This document shows positions 23,691-35,369 of a stretch of DNA of 64,000 bases, in pieces; position 1 is the first letter of the stretch; each line of letters starts with the position of its first letter. This DNA is from Sepiola atlantica (taxonomy: Eukaryota > Mollusca > Cephalopoda > Sepiida > Sepiolidae). The notes under the pieces were generated by a model. The model did not search any database. It was not told the DNA's origin and worked only from the letters and a program-made list of their open reading frames with translations. A program made the translations under genes and the position numbers. Location: NCBI GenBank assembly GCA_963556195.1, contig OY744531.1, forward strand, positions 46,899,700 to 46,963,699, written 5' to 3'.

Positions 23691-25010
23691 AAAATTCTAT
23701 TCACCCGCAAAAAGGCACCTTTCCAGTGAGACGTACGAGGCTACTGTGAACTGGGGGCCATATCCATATCTAAGTGAAGAGTTGTGAGCGATATGTTTGT
23801 TCACATTACATTTAAATTCCTGCATGTTGGTACAGTCAGGTAAACATGGACGAGGGAGGGAATTCAATATGCTAGCAATTTGAGGAAACAGGCTATCATG
23901 GTGGAAAACCTTCCATCATCTGGAGATCTTTACCGTGAAGAGTAAGCATTTAGCTGATTGCCAGTTTGGTGGGGAGAATTTACGACGAGGGCCACCAGAA
24001 CAGAAGTTCGTCGGAGTACAGTCAATTGAAGTACTTGTAAAACAAGTACAGGGATGAAACATTATGGCAATGAGATAGGGGTTTGAACTTGGTGGGCAGT
24101 GTAAGTCATATTAGATGAAATACTCTCTTTAAACCTTGTCTAAGAGGTAGAAGATAGTGGTTGGTGCATCAGCCGATATGTGACAACAATACTCAATGCA
24201 TGTTGATTTGTAAAGATATAGGATACTGGCAGGTATGCTAGAACGGTAGAGGGACCTTGCTTTTCTGCAGAACCCTTGGAACTACATACTATGTACTTGC
24301 CCTAATTTATGTTACCTGTAAATCTGTAGTCGAGATGTTTGAATATTAAACTCTTAGGTGGGGTGCTATTAGCCATGAAAATCGGTGGTTGAAAATGCTT
24401 CTTATCATTGTTAAAAGAACGGAGCTTCATCGTAGAAGCATTAAATAGTACTATCAATTTATGTCTCCATCCAACTACAGACTGGAGGTCATTTTCTAAG
24501 GATTCGGTGATTGCCTTAAATATGTGTGCGTTCGTATTTTCTCATATGTCGATAATAGAGTGTGGCCTAATCAGCAAATATATCCATGTTACACACAATA
24601 TAATCAGGGAGGTCGTTTATGAAGTTCAGGAAAAATAAAGTACCAATGATCGATCCTTGTAGTACACCTGCATCCATTTCATTTTTTTGGATGTACGACC
24701 ATTGATGGCAACCTGTATTTTCCTTTTAGCTAGGAAACTCCTAATTGCATTAAATATTCGTCCAGTAATCTCGTAGGATTAAATGGTACTGCGAATACCT
24801 TCATGCGAGACATAATAAAAGGCTTTAGATATATTATGTACTCCGCTCTAGCTTCACTTGCTTTGTCCAGTGTATCGTATATGCGTTCAAAGATGACCAT
24901 TAGGAAATCCATAGGAGACTGTGCTCTTCTAAATTCATACTGATTGCCAGAAGAAAAAAGTTTAGCATTAACCAGGTCACGGAATATCGGTAGCTGTCAC
25001 TAGGTCTGTT
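23690..25010 (-). pseudogene. Jockey-like LINE RT relic
   Basis: Minus strand from about 25000: AKLFSSGNQYEFRRAQSP, then ERIYDTLDKASEARA (24880-24830), later LLHKRPP/FINDLP-like remains, SILYLYKST and CIEYCCHISADAP (about 24240-24170), and at the end LPRPCLPDC, EFKCNVNKHIAHNSSLRYG (about 23860-23780). This is the usual order from the RT fingers to the C-terminus of Jockey-clade LINEs. There are many stops and no catalytic Y-A-D-D. It is a separate insertion from the LINE at 21560-23600, whose RT is of a different type. Confidence 0.75.
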
Positions 25011-25044
25011 ATTACGATTAAAAATGTGGCTACATCTCTTATGT

Positions 25045-25375
25045 TGCAGAGTTCAGGTATGGCAAGATCTAATTTTCTAGATCTAAGACTAGATATAATG
25101 TGCGAGTATTTAAGTGTGTTTATATCTAATGTTACATATTTAAGTTACAGCTCGATCTAATTTTCTATATTTCAGTTGTTACTTGATCTAATCTTCTAGA
25201 TTATATGTGAGGCTAGATCTAATATGCTAGTTCTCAGGTAGATCTGATCTGATGTTCTATATTCCAGATGTAGTTATATAATATGTACTATGTTTAAGTC
25301 GTAGCAACATCTAACGTGTCGGATTCTAGGTGTGTCCAGATCTAATTTTCTAAATTCCATGCATTTACAACCATC
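25045..25375. repeat. Degenerate ~33-bp minisatellite
   Basis: About eight to ten diverged units of (A)GATCTAATTTTCTAGATT...AGGT, with starts near 25066, 25120, 25153, 25186, 25214, 25246, 25309 and 25340. It continues the two units at 23616-23690. Confidence 0.7.
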
Positions 25376-25851
25376 ATACTCTAGAACTTATATCTGTCTT
25401 GTCAGACGCATTATTTAAAGTTTAAACTATTAATCGATGTTTTAATACTAAACACGTTTAATTCCTATGTTTCACAAAGACATGTTTATGCATAATTGTT
25501 ATATTAGGTTTTTAAAATGATTAAAATAAAAATGAAAAGTATTATATTAACCAAATAAACATACTGCAACGACAAATATTGAAAGAACATTTCGAGGGAC
25601 AGATAATGTGTAAACAAAGCTAATGTTCGGTGCTTAGCGATTCGGCCAATAAACAACGGCCTCGAGAGAATTGATAGTCGACATTAATAACATATTTGGC
25701 GGGAAATAGTTCGAGATTCAATCAGATAAAAATAGTAATTATAATACAGTTTGTTGAGAGAAAATTAAAATAAAAGTCATCCTATCGAAACATCAAACCA
25801 AACAATATCAAGAGCAAATATGTTTAACATACGTCCATTTAATGTATTTAA

Positions 25852-26690
25852 ACGGCAGAGACCAAGGAATATGTTATTTTAAAATGATACTTGACATACC
25901 TACTTAAATGCTATTTTCTACCTAAACGGGAGAGACCAAAGAATATGCTGTTTAAAACTGAAGCATGATAAACTAAAGTGAATGATATTCTACACTTCAA
26001 CGGCAGCGACTAAGGAATATGCTATTTTAAACTTAACCATTACAGAGAAACTAAAATGATATTATAAACTCAAGCAGCAGAGATAATGGAATACGCTATT
26101 TAAAACGTGGGTGTCACAAATCAACGAACCTGCTATTTCAAGAAGTGCTAAGGAATATTTATTCCGAATTTAAGCAGGACATGCTATCTTAAACTAAAAA
26201 AACAGAGACCTAAATGTACACTTTTCCCACTTAAACTATTACATACGATCGAAAATGCTATTTCGAACAATAAAACCCAAGGGATACTCTATTTTAAACT
26301 TAACCGTGACAGCCCAGCAGACATGTTATTTCAAATTTAAACGACAGAGACCAAGGAATACACTATTTCATACTTAAGCATGACACACACACAAACATGC
26401 TATTTAATACCTAAACTACAGAGCCAAAGGAATACACTATACAAACGGTACATACTACAGATCAACGCAAATGGTATTTTAAACTTAAACATCAGAGACC
26501 ATATAGTCTCTCATTTTAAACTTAAGCATGACAGACTAAGGATAATGTAATTTCAAACTCATATATTACCAAACCTAAGTATGACATACCAGCGAAAATG
26601 CTATTTTGAACGCAAACAAAACAGACCAACGAACATATTATTTTAAAATTAAATGTGACAGCCTGACCGACGGACATAGCTTCTTATGAA
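25852..26690. repeat. Old ~74-bp satellite array
   Basis: About eleven diverged units with the pattern GCAGAGACCAAGGAATAT, GCTATTTTAAACTTAAGC, ATGACAGACCAACGAACATG, then a second CTATTTTAAACTTAA. Unit starts are recognisable near 25852, 25926, 25999, 26073, 26340 and 26412. Each unit is two related half-units of ~37 bp that share the ATGCTATTTTAAACTTAA ending. Divergence between units is high, so it is an old array. Confidence 0.75.
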
Positions 26691-28480
26691 GTGAGTGAAC
26701 GTATCTTATTTTAGACGCGTATAATTCATCTGAGCGTTTAACAGTTATAATGCTATTACAAACTGAAGCGTGACAGACTGATCGCTCGACCTACGAACAC
26801 GCAAGTTATCTCATAGAGATTCGCGGACGCATCTTAACATCATTCAATTTGATGTTGGTAAAATAGATCGTATCGCAACCTTTTTTTATTTGTCATGTTA
26901 TAAAAGAAAGAGTAAAAATAACAATTGACAATGAAAAAATGAAATGTAAAAGACGGGGAAATAATAATAAAAAAAAAACATCGTTATCAAATCCGAATCA
27001 CGCTGGCTTTTTGGAGTACAACAGATGTCGAGAAACATAGCGAAATAATTCATTCATGGAAATCTTGAAGATAAACGATCCTCGTAATTCAACAGGGTGA
27101 AATCAATCGTACCGACATCAATGGTTCCAATTATTTAGTTTTCTGATTTTTGTTGGCCATTCTTTTCGTCTTTTAGTAATTTGCTTCATAGTTTTCGATA
27201 CACCATTATGATAAAAAATGTTTAGATCAGAACGCCGATCAATGATTATAATCAGTAGTTAAGATTGCAGAAAAAAACAACAAATCGGTTCATCTGCAGA
27301 GGGGCATTCTCCCCCCCCTTGTGCATGTAGTAAAACTATTATTGGCTTTAAGGCGGCAATGTTCACACGCCATTACCATTAAAACGCCTGCTAAAGTGTT
27401 TATTGCTGCTTGTCGGTGTTCCGGCCTTAAAGGTGGTTAGAACGAGTTGAGAGCTTTGGCTATTAATTTTGCTGGTTAATAAAACATAGAAAGACATATA
27501 CTGATACAGTTTTGCAACCAGACAAGACTGACTTTTGCTGACGCCGAAATACGTAAACAGCAGAATCAAAACTAACCGGCGTCAAAATGAAAACGAGGTC
27601 TGTTTTCAACATGAACTACATAATGAAATAAAAACCTCATATGTATGTTTTTTTTTTAATGACAATTGATTTATTTTTTGACGATGAAAATAAATGAAAT
27701 GTTTTTTTTACGGAAAGTTAAATATTGTTTTCGATAAATTGTGTTTTATGAATAACTACAGATTTGAAGAAAATTATCAATGAATGAAACAACGATTTTG
27801 ACAGATTTCTTTTCTTTTTTGTTTGTACTCGTACAGCTTATGAACCGGAGATAACCAGACTAGAGAAGGGGCAAGTTAGGGTTAAATTTTATTTTATGTG
27901 ATATAAAGCATTGGTCTTTATGTATTGCGTTGCGTTGTGAAATAATTCAACAGCGTTTCATAGTGAGTGATCATGGTTCACCAAACTTGTTATTATTAGA
28001 AGACATATGCTCCACCAATACTCTCGTTGCTTGACGCAGGTATCCGCAGAGAAGTTGATTTAATCACTCTTCATCAATCTCAATTGGTTGTTTTGTGTAT
28101 GATTCGCTGTAATATGCGGGAGGGAATCTTTCTATACCCTCGAATTGTTGTCGTCTTTCCTAGCAATAAAAGACGACTGTTCGTCTATCTTACACGTAAG
28201 TAGTAGGTTCATTGTGAAGTGACGTCTAGCTCTAAAGGTTATCTAAGTGGTGATGTAGCAGCCTGAGAGTCTGTGTATTCAAACCTCTGTGTAGCTGTAA
28301 TAAGGTAATACAATTATTTAAAAAAATAATATTACATCAGCATTGTTGCTTAATAACGTGGATACAAGCAATGTGTCCACCGTAACTCTATCTTACCGCC
28401 CGAGGATTGTGTGACGAAAGCCCATAGCCGGCTCGGAAACACTGATCACACTGTGGTAATGATTGTTATCACTCTAACAC
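26690..28480. other. No gene seen
   Basis: Unique A+T-rich sequence. A weak tRNA-like patch at about 28238-28310 (A-box-like TCTAAGTGG and B-box-like GTATTCAAACC on the plus strand) may be a decayed SINE. Confidence 0.4.
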
Positions 28481-28494
28481 TCGTCCAAAAGCTT

Positions 28495-30640
28495 CTCAGT
28501 AGTGGCTCAAAACGACAAGATACTACGAGCGGGTTGATTTTGAGTTAATCAGAAATGACATCAGCGACGACCCATATAGTAAAACTTTCTTACTCCCTGC
28601 TGATCAGTGTGCAAATGAGTTAATCGAATGGGTAAAGCAGGCATTGAAACTTATGTCCCCATGCGAAAATTCTTGAGTAAACCCCACTCTCTTCAATAGT
28701 TCACCTCGGAATGTGCAGCTGCTATTGCTGAGAGGCAGCAAACATTCTGAAAAGTCAGCTGTTAAAAGTCAACTGCGAATAGACATAACTTTTTAGAGTC
28801 AATAAATAATTGTAAAGCAGTGATAGGTGAAGCAAATAGTACGTATATAGGGATGATCTAAAATCGCATTCAGTCACGGCAACTAGGTACTCGCAGTTTT
28901 TGAAAAATTACATTAGTGTGGGGAACAATGGGCAATCAACAATTTATCCGCTATTCAACCAAAATGGTGTCGTTTTCACGGCAACTGGTAAGGCTTATCT
29001 ACTTGCCCAGCGTTTTGCCGTAAACTCATCTTTGGACTCAGCAAACCAGTCCCTCCCTAAATTCCCATTGCCTACCGAAGCCACACTTTAAAACCTGGTT
29101 ATCATACCTTCCCAGATCAGGGGCACCATAAAAAGCCTTGACCCCTCCAAAGCTTGTCTGCCTGATCTTATACCAGTAAAGGTAATAATGAAATGATCCG
29201 CAAAACTTGCTCCTATCCGTTCAAACTCTACAACAAATGACTTACAGAATCTTCCTTCCCTGACAGCTAGAAAAAGTGCCTTTGTGGTACCAGTCTTCAA
29301 GAATTCTGAAGATAGAACAGATCTGCAGAACTATCGCCCAATCAGTCTACTCCCGATCTTTGCTAATATCTGTGAATCCTCAATCGATCTAGCGATAGTC
29401 CTGCATCTAGTAAATCCTAAACTCCTTTCAGACTATCAGTATGGATTTAGACTAGCACGATCTACTGCGGATATCCCAACGGCCATCTCTGAACGCATAT
29501 ATCATACAATGGACTAGGCAGGTGAAGCTAGATATACCCGACGCCTTTGCATAGTCTGACATACAGGGCTTCTCCTAAAAATACACTAATATAGTATTAC
29601 TAGACAAATATTTAATATAAGTAGATCCTTCCTAACCAAAAGAAAAATCCAGGTTTTCCTTGATGACCGCTTATCTAAGCAACATGACATAAATGCGGGT
29701 GTGCCCCTGGAATCCATCTTTGAACCTTAAACTGTTCTTGATTTTCATAAACGACCTCCCTGATGATATTGAGTCTGAGATAGATATGTTTGCTGCCAAC
29801 ACCACGATTTACTCTCGCCATGTGGGTTAAACGGGCACGCGCATATTCGAGGTAATGACAAAGTCCTTAGAAAATTACCTCTAGAATGTAGAGGATTGCG
29901 GTCATAAATGCTTCGTAATCTTTATTGCTCAAAATACAAAACTACTTTCTTTCAATTACTACATTAAACCTTCTCAATCACTGATTGCCATGGCAAATCA
30001 GACCTTACCTGAAAGTCTAAGATTAAGACTCATCAGCGTAACATTCAGAGAGAACATGCATTGAAATACATACATTGGAGACATTTCCAAGGTTGCTGCA
30101 AAGAAGGTGGGATTTCTATACCGTGCTAGTAAACTTCTTACACCTGGTATTATCTTATACCTCTACATAGTCATTATCCGCACATGCATAAAGTACTGTT
30201 GCTACGTCTGTGCTAGTGCATCCTCCTCTAGTATCGTCATCTAAGACAAAGTCCAAAAAAGAATCGACAAAATTAATAGGTCCCTCACTATCCACGAAGC
30301 TCAAGCCTCTGTTTCATCGCCGCAGTGTCTCACCCTTATTCTTATTTATAAGTACTTCAATAAATAGTGTTCCGATGAGATAGCTGTTCTGGTGCCTCTT
30401 CGACGTAAATACACCAGACCAACCCGACAATCAGCTAAATCCCATCCATTCACTGTGAAGGTTCCCAGATGCCGGAGAGCCTTTTACTTCAATAGCTTCT
30501 TTCCTCGTGTTGCCGAACTCTGAGCTCCGCCCATTGTACTGACACGCAGAAGATGAAACCTAATGCAAACAGACATCTCGCTGCACAGCTCCCAACTTAG
30601 GATGACCCTAGAAACTTACACCTTAATTCTCAGTAGCGCC
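28495..30640 (+). pseudogene. Near full-length dead Jockey-like LINE ORF2
   Basis: Plus-strand segments in order: RVDFELIRNDIS (28525); NNGQSTIYPLFNQNG and AYLLAQRFAVNSSLD (28910-29040); SLDPSKACLPDLIPVKV (29130-29180); AFVVPVFKNSEDRTDLQNYRPISLLPIF (29280-29360); SDYQYGFRLARSTAD and ERIYHTMD; INAGVPLESI (29690); LFLIFINDLPDDIESEIDMFAANTTIYS (29730-29815), where the catalytic Y-A-D-D is F-A-A-N; FLYRASKLLTPGIILYLY and CIKYCCYVCA (30115-30210); LRRKYTRPTRQSAKSHPFTVKVPRC; AFYFNSFFPRVAEL (30480-30520). Frameshifts and stops throughout. The order matches a Jockey-clade ORF2 C-terminal to its endonuclease. Confidence 0.88.
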
Positions 30641-30679
30641 TTACGTCTAAAGTGGTGGCCTGCCTTGTTTGGGGAGAAC

Positions 30680-30693
30680 TATATATATATATA

Positions 30694-30757
<64 letters not shown>
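30680..30757. repeat. (TA)n microsatellite
   Basis: Long TA run with one GTAC interruption, directly downstream of the plus-strand LINE relic. Confidence 0.95.
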
Positions 30758-30758
<1 letters not shown>

Positions 30759-31155
30759 AGATGGACCAGCTAGTACTTATTCCAATATCTATATTTACTT
30801 AAGACTAATCAATCTTTTAGTTTATTATGGTCTTTAAATGTAATTACCTGAACTGTCTCTTCTAAACCGAATTGAGAGTGCTTTTTTCTTGTGATGTTTT
30901 GATGACGGCTTATTTCATTTGTGAAGTTTTGATTTCGTCCCTACTAATTACTCTGTCTACGCCAGTCATCATAATTTAGTTATAGAGAGATATGCTCTCT
31001 CTTTCCCTCTCTCCTTCTGATTAGCTATTTATCTATATTTTTATATATACAAATATATATTTCGCCTTTATTTTTAATAATGATCGAAATTTGGTTATCT
31101 AAATTCAAAATATATTTTATTTCTTAATTCATAAGTCAGACATTTTAAAGATTTA

Positions 31156-31188
<33 letters not shown>
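31156..31188. repeat. (TA)n microsatellite
   Basis: Short TA run at the left edge of the tandem duplication. Confidence 0.95.
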
Positions 31189-31189
<1 letters not shown>

Positions 31190-31191
31190 TA

Positions 31192-31853
31192 TGTTAGTGA
31201 ACTTTAAGTTAAGTAACAAGTCGCCATTCTGCGTAATGTATTACTCTGGGCTCCGCCTATTGAGTGCTCTCGATATCTTAATGGATAGCCGCCGTGTTTT
31301 CTATATAAATGTACCTGTACATCATATTTTAGACAATGCGTGGTGAAGCATTGTTGCGCGCCTCGACTGCTTAGTCAAACATAATTTTCAAGTCGGGTTT
31401 GAACCGGTTCACTGGCATGGATTGTCTCCTGCCATTATAACGATTGCAGGTTTGGCATGCAACGCATGTGTATATGGGTTTATTTTGAAAATAATATTTA
31501 TTTATAATGTGTTTCTAAATCTCTCGCATGATAGAGCATTTAAAGTTAAGTTGGCAACAAGCCGTCATTTTTCGTAATGCATAACTCTGGGCTACGCCTA
31601 TCGAGTTCTCTCTCGACTGCTTTCTGGGTAACCGCCGTCTTTGCTATTTAGATGTTAATTTACTTCCCATTTCTAGACAATGCGTAGTGGAGTATTGGTG
31701 CGCGCCTCGGCTTATGAGTCAAACATGATTTTCGTGTCGGGGGTCGAACCATGTGACCGGCATGAATTGTCTCCTCCCATACTGACGATTTCATGATTGG
31801 CATAAAACACACGTGTATATTAGTTTATTTAAAAATAATATTTGTTTATAAAC

Positions 31854-31855
<2 letters not shown>
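31192..31855. repeat. Tandem duplication of a ~335-bp tRNA-like repeat between (TA)n runs
   Basis: 31192-31525 and 31530-31855 are diverged copies in the same orientation: both hold TAACTCTGGGCT/ACTCTGGGCTCCGCCTAT, ACAATGCGTRGTG, GCGCGCCTCG, TTGTCTCCTCCCAT and AATAATATTTRTTTATAA. The GTRGTGGAGYATTG and GTCGGGGGTCGAACC parts resemble polymerase III A and B boxes, so this may be two copies of a tRNA-derived SINE. No tail or duplication was delimited. The leading ~15 bp after the first (TA)n is not shared. Confidence 0.65.

Positions 31856-31856
<1 letters not shown>

Positions 31857-31922
<66 letters not shown>
31857..31922. repeat. (TA)n-(TG)n microsatellite
   Basis: TA run passing into a short TG run, at the right edge of the tandem duplication. 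Confidence 0.95.
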
Positions 31923-31924
<2 letters not shown>

Positions 31925-32023
31925 ATTTTATGAAGGCTTACCAAAGCATTCCTTTCAGGACACCAATGATCACCATTAAATATATTTTTTTTTACAAATA
32001 TTATTTATTCAAATTAAATGTTT

Positions 32024-32080
32024 TTTCCTACACGTGTTTCACTACCAAGCAGGTAATTGCTTGGCAGATCATCAGAGAAA
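32024..32080 (-). ncRNA. Hammerhead-ribozyme-like motif, family H2
   Basis: Minus strand: stem I TTTCT (32076-32080) pairs with GGAAA; core CTGATGA (32069-32075); a strong 10-bp stem II CTGCCAAGCA/TGCTTGGTAG with one G-U pair; GAAA; then ACACGUGU followed by A. The stem III sequence is an 8-base palindrome with no loop, so a monomer could hardly form it, but two molecules could pair through it as in known dimeric hammerheads. The cleavage triplet would be GUA. The 10.1-11.1 pair is U-U, which may weaken it. About 100 bp from the (TA)n-(TG)n run. Confidence 0.6.
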
Positions 32081-32203
32081 TTAAATGTCTGGAATACGGG
32101 TTTCAACTGCCGACAATACACAATGTGGCGTTGCAATAGTTGAGGTCACTTAAGAAGAGAAGAGGAAAAAAAATAAAAATAAAAGTTAAAATAAAAAAAC
32201 AAG

Positions 32204-32262
32204 GAAGAACAACGATAAATAAAAGAAAGTCTAGGACTTTCTTTTATTTATCGTTGTTCTTC
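32204..32262. repeat. Perfect 28-bp inverted repeat with 3-base loop
   Basis: Arms 32204-32231 and 32235-32262 are exact reverse complements around TAG. The arms are A+T-rich, without a following T-run on either side that would suggest a terminator. Shape and perfection suggest a recent fold-back or template-switch event at an element junction; the right arm runs straight into a family-H1 repeat. Confidence 0.9.
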
Positions 32263-32274
32263 AGAGTCGAGGCT

Positions 32275-32405
32275 GATTGTGTACTGGGTTCATGCTCGAC
32301 GAGCGTCTGAAACCGTCACTCCCTACACTGCTGATAGCAAAAGCTTAGACACCGGAGTATGTAGGTTAACATAATTTGATGTTTATTAAATAAGATATTG
32401 TTATT
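32275..32405 (+). repeat. H1 repeat copy with degenerate hammerhead core
   Basis: Plus-strand CCCTACACTGCTGATAGC, AAAAGCTTAGAC and ATGTAGGTTAAC correspond to stem I, CUGAUGA, stem II, GAAA and the stem I 3' side of family H1. CCTAC/GTAGG still pairs, but GAAA reads AGAC and the core has a deletion. It is inactive by inspection. Followed by the shared AATAATTTGATG/TTTATTAAATAA flank. Confidence 0.55.
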
Positions 32406-32589
32406 AGCCCCTTTACGTTGAGTTCTATTCGGCGGTTAAAAATAGACAGTCACCTAGCTATATGCAAAGTTTTGAATACGTTCGTAAAACACTCTAGACT
32501 GTCAACTATCTGTGACCTGCTTTCTCAACGCACAAATATAACTTAATTTCCCTTCCTTACGTGATAATTCCCCATGGCCGTTGGGTCAA

Positions 32590-32710
32590 AGCCGTAGCTA
32601 GCAGAATCGAACCTGCTTCTGTACTGGATTCGTTCCCGACGATGATAACAAAAGCTTGAAACGCCGGCGTGTGTAGGTTAAAATAATTTAATATTTATTT
32701 AATAATATTG
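32590..32710 (+). repeat. H1 repeat copy with partial hammerhead core
   Basis: Plus strand CGATGATAACAAAAGCTT, GAAACGCCGGCGT and GTGTAGGTTAAAATAATT. GAAA and the stem III ACG/CGU with a CCGG loop are kept; the base before GATGA is missing and the cleavage position is G. The end runs into (TA)n at 32717. Confidence 0.55.
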
Positions 32711-32714
32711 GTAC

Positions 32715-32740
32715 GTATATATATATATATATATTGGTAC

Positions 32741-32802
<62 letters not shown>
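32715..32802. repeat. (TA)n microsatellite, duplicated junction
   Basis: Two TA runs separated by a repeated TTGGTACG phrase (at about 32708 and 32733), showing a short local duplication of the flank. Confidence 0.9.
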
Positions 32803-32805
<3 letters not shown>

Positions 32806-33469
32806 AATATTGTGTGCGTGTGTGTATTTTGATTGATCCTATACATTGAATAAAATAAGGTTGATAGAAACGAATGTCTCATACGGTCGCGTTTTTTTAT
32901 GAATTTTACAAGGTATATTTCTCTCTCCCTAAGAATAAAAGATCCCCCACAAATTCAGCATGTTTTGATTCATAATAATCATATCTTTTGACTAATAGTG
33001 AGGTTATATATTATATCCTGTCGGTAGACTGCTGAAAAGAGAGTTGTTTATATTTCAGATTGTTTACTGGTCGTTAATTTATTCGACTGAGGCTGTCATA
33101 TCATTACATTCCTATTATTATAACCTAATAGTTTATCCTTTCTTCTTTTCCCGTTTTATTTCTTTTGTTTATAATATGTTATCGTCAACTTCTAGTCGCG
33201 TGTTGAATATCAGGTTTTAATAAGAAGCGTCTATTGTAAACGTTGTGTTTTACTGCTTCACTGGTCTCAATACTTATGATAATATTTATAATTTCTCTAT
33301 TTCTTTTTCAGGTTCATCTGACTAAAATATAAACACGTATTAATCAGCATAGTACCAGTGTTAACAAGTTCGGTTTTGCTGTTGTAATTGATTTTTCAAA
33401 TCTTTCTAGAAAAAGGACCCTACAGAAGTGATGAATGAACGTTGCCAACATCGATAGTGAAAGTAGTGA

Positions 33470-33548
33470 TGTTACACAGAAAGGATTTGAACTTGACACT
33501 CCATGTCGTTAATCCACGTAGATAACCACTTCATCACCCTAACCACCC
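33470..33548 (-). repeat. tRNA-derived SINE head, copy 1
   Basis: Minus strand: GGGTGATGAAGTGGTTATC (A-box-like) and GTTCAAATCC (B box, 33483-33492), followed toward 33441 by a GATGTTGGCAAC segment shared with the copy at 50410-50517. The tRNA cloverleaf is imperfect, so it is not a functional tRNA. A SINE with a tRNA-related head is the best reading. Confidence 0.6.
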
Positions 33549-33549
33549 A

Positions 33550-35365
33550 TGTATCTGATAATTGGGTGCGTTATAATGACACTTTAAATAAATTTCTCAG
33601 AATATTATAAATATTTAAAATATTGCAACTGTTTAATGTCATTGTAAAACCGTATACCCATAATCAATTAATTACTTATTGATATTATACAATTTTACAA
33701 AGATTAGCAAAAATAAGTAGAAGTCGTACAAGTTTCTCCGTCTCTTGTTTTGGTTGCTGTTTCGAATGCCCAAATTAGCATTATAATTAACCAATTTATT
33801 TCTTAAGCATGTTATTAATATTTATATATACCAGATTGCACCTTTATATAGACACAAGTGTCGACCATCTGTCAAAGATGACGGAAATAATTATGCTTCG
33901 CCATTGTTCGATCTTGCTATTTATCTAGATATATTATTTAAATATTCATAAACAATCACCGAATTAGGTCAGTAATTAAAATTCTCATATATAAATTAGT
34001 ATTATCATTTTGTATGACCAAGAGTAACAACAGGCACACCGTTGATTTATTATTATAGAGTGGCAGGATCTATTTCCTACTTCATTTCAGAAAGCAAGTC
34101 TGATGTGTTTGTGTGATTTACTATTTGCTTACTCACTTCCCCTCACCACTTGAAATGTTTTCGTCCGGAGACTTGAATAAGACACGTGTACTAATTTCTA
34201 ACATTTACGTAGCGAAATGGAAGTACATACATTTATCTACATACAAATAAATACACATTGGCCTTTACTATATAGTGGGGGATGTACGTTGGTATGTAGT
34301 GGTAGACTTTCTGCGTATTTTAAGCCTCCAGTAACAAATAGAATTAAATAAATTATTTGTCTTTATTCATCTTCTTTGTGTAGGACTGTCAGTTTTAAAC
34401 CAACTTTTAGATAAGCAATGACGTGGCCTTTGACATGTGTCTATGCGGAAAATTCTGAAGAGGCCATTCAAAGTAAAACAAGTAAACTTAAAGCGATGGC
34501 CGATGGCAAAAAGAGAACTGAGTATTTGTGTTAACTGAAAATGTAAAAAAGAAACATAAACAGATAAAACAAAAACAAACATTAAATATGAATCAGACGG
34601 AGACGAGTCTTATATCGGGTTTTTCTTAGAAAAAAACAATGGTAATCAGGTTTTATCAAAAGCAAAGCCTCCTCATAATACGCTAGCTTGTAACCCTAAT
34701 ATTTCCTGTGAATGAAAATGCGTATTTCCAACCCCCATGTTACCGTTTGTATTCTTATTATCATTATATTGTTTAAAATTCAGGTTATGAATTAAATATC
34801 ATTGTTATTATTCTTATTATCATCCCATTTCTTATTATTATACACCTATTATCTTATATTAGTATTACCTTATGATTTATGATCCTTACTTATTTATATT
34901 CATATTACTATTATTATTAATTTCCATTATTATATTCCTATATTGTTCAAAAATCATGTTACTATTATTATTATTATTATTATAATTATTATTGTTATCA
35001 TTGTTATCATTGTTATTATCATCATCATTCTTATTATACTCTTCCCAGTACCTTATATTCTTATTACTTTATTATTAATATTCTTATTTATTCCTATTTA
35101 TGTTCCTAGTATCTTATATTCGTATCATTCTTGTTATAATTCCTATAATGTTAAAAATTCATGTTATAAATTCAATATTCTCTGTTTATCGATGTTCGAT
35201 GAAAACGCAGTCGCTCAATCTAATGTAAATTCACCCGATAACAAAACTTGTACCTACATTGGATTTCACGTAAATTTAATACGAGGAACGTTTTTGTTGC
35301 TCTTTCAATAAGGCTGTGTTTACACTTGCTTTCACAGACAAAGAGACAGACAAAAACACCTGACA
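33550..35365. other. No gene seen; degenerate ATT/ATC-rich patch
   Basis: 34750-35130 is a degenerate TTATTATC-type low-complexity region with a purer ATT core near 34962-34992. The frame at 34943-35311 is an artefact of it. Nothing else is recognised. Confidence 0.5.
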
Positions 35366-35369
35366 TATA

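Noticed and set aside
32204..32262. Transcription terminator
   Set aside because: Perfect arms are A+T-rich and no T-run follows; the genome is eukaryotic, where such terminators are not used by Pol II.
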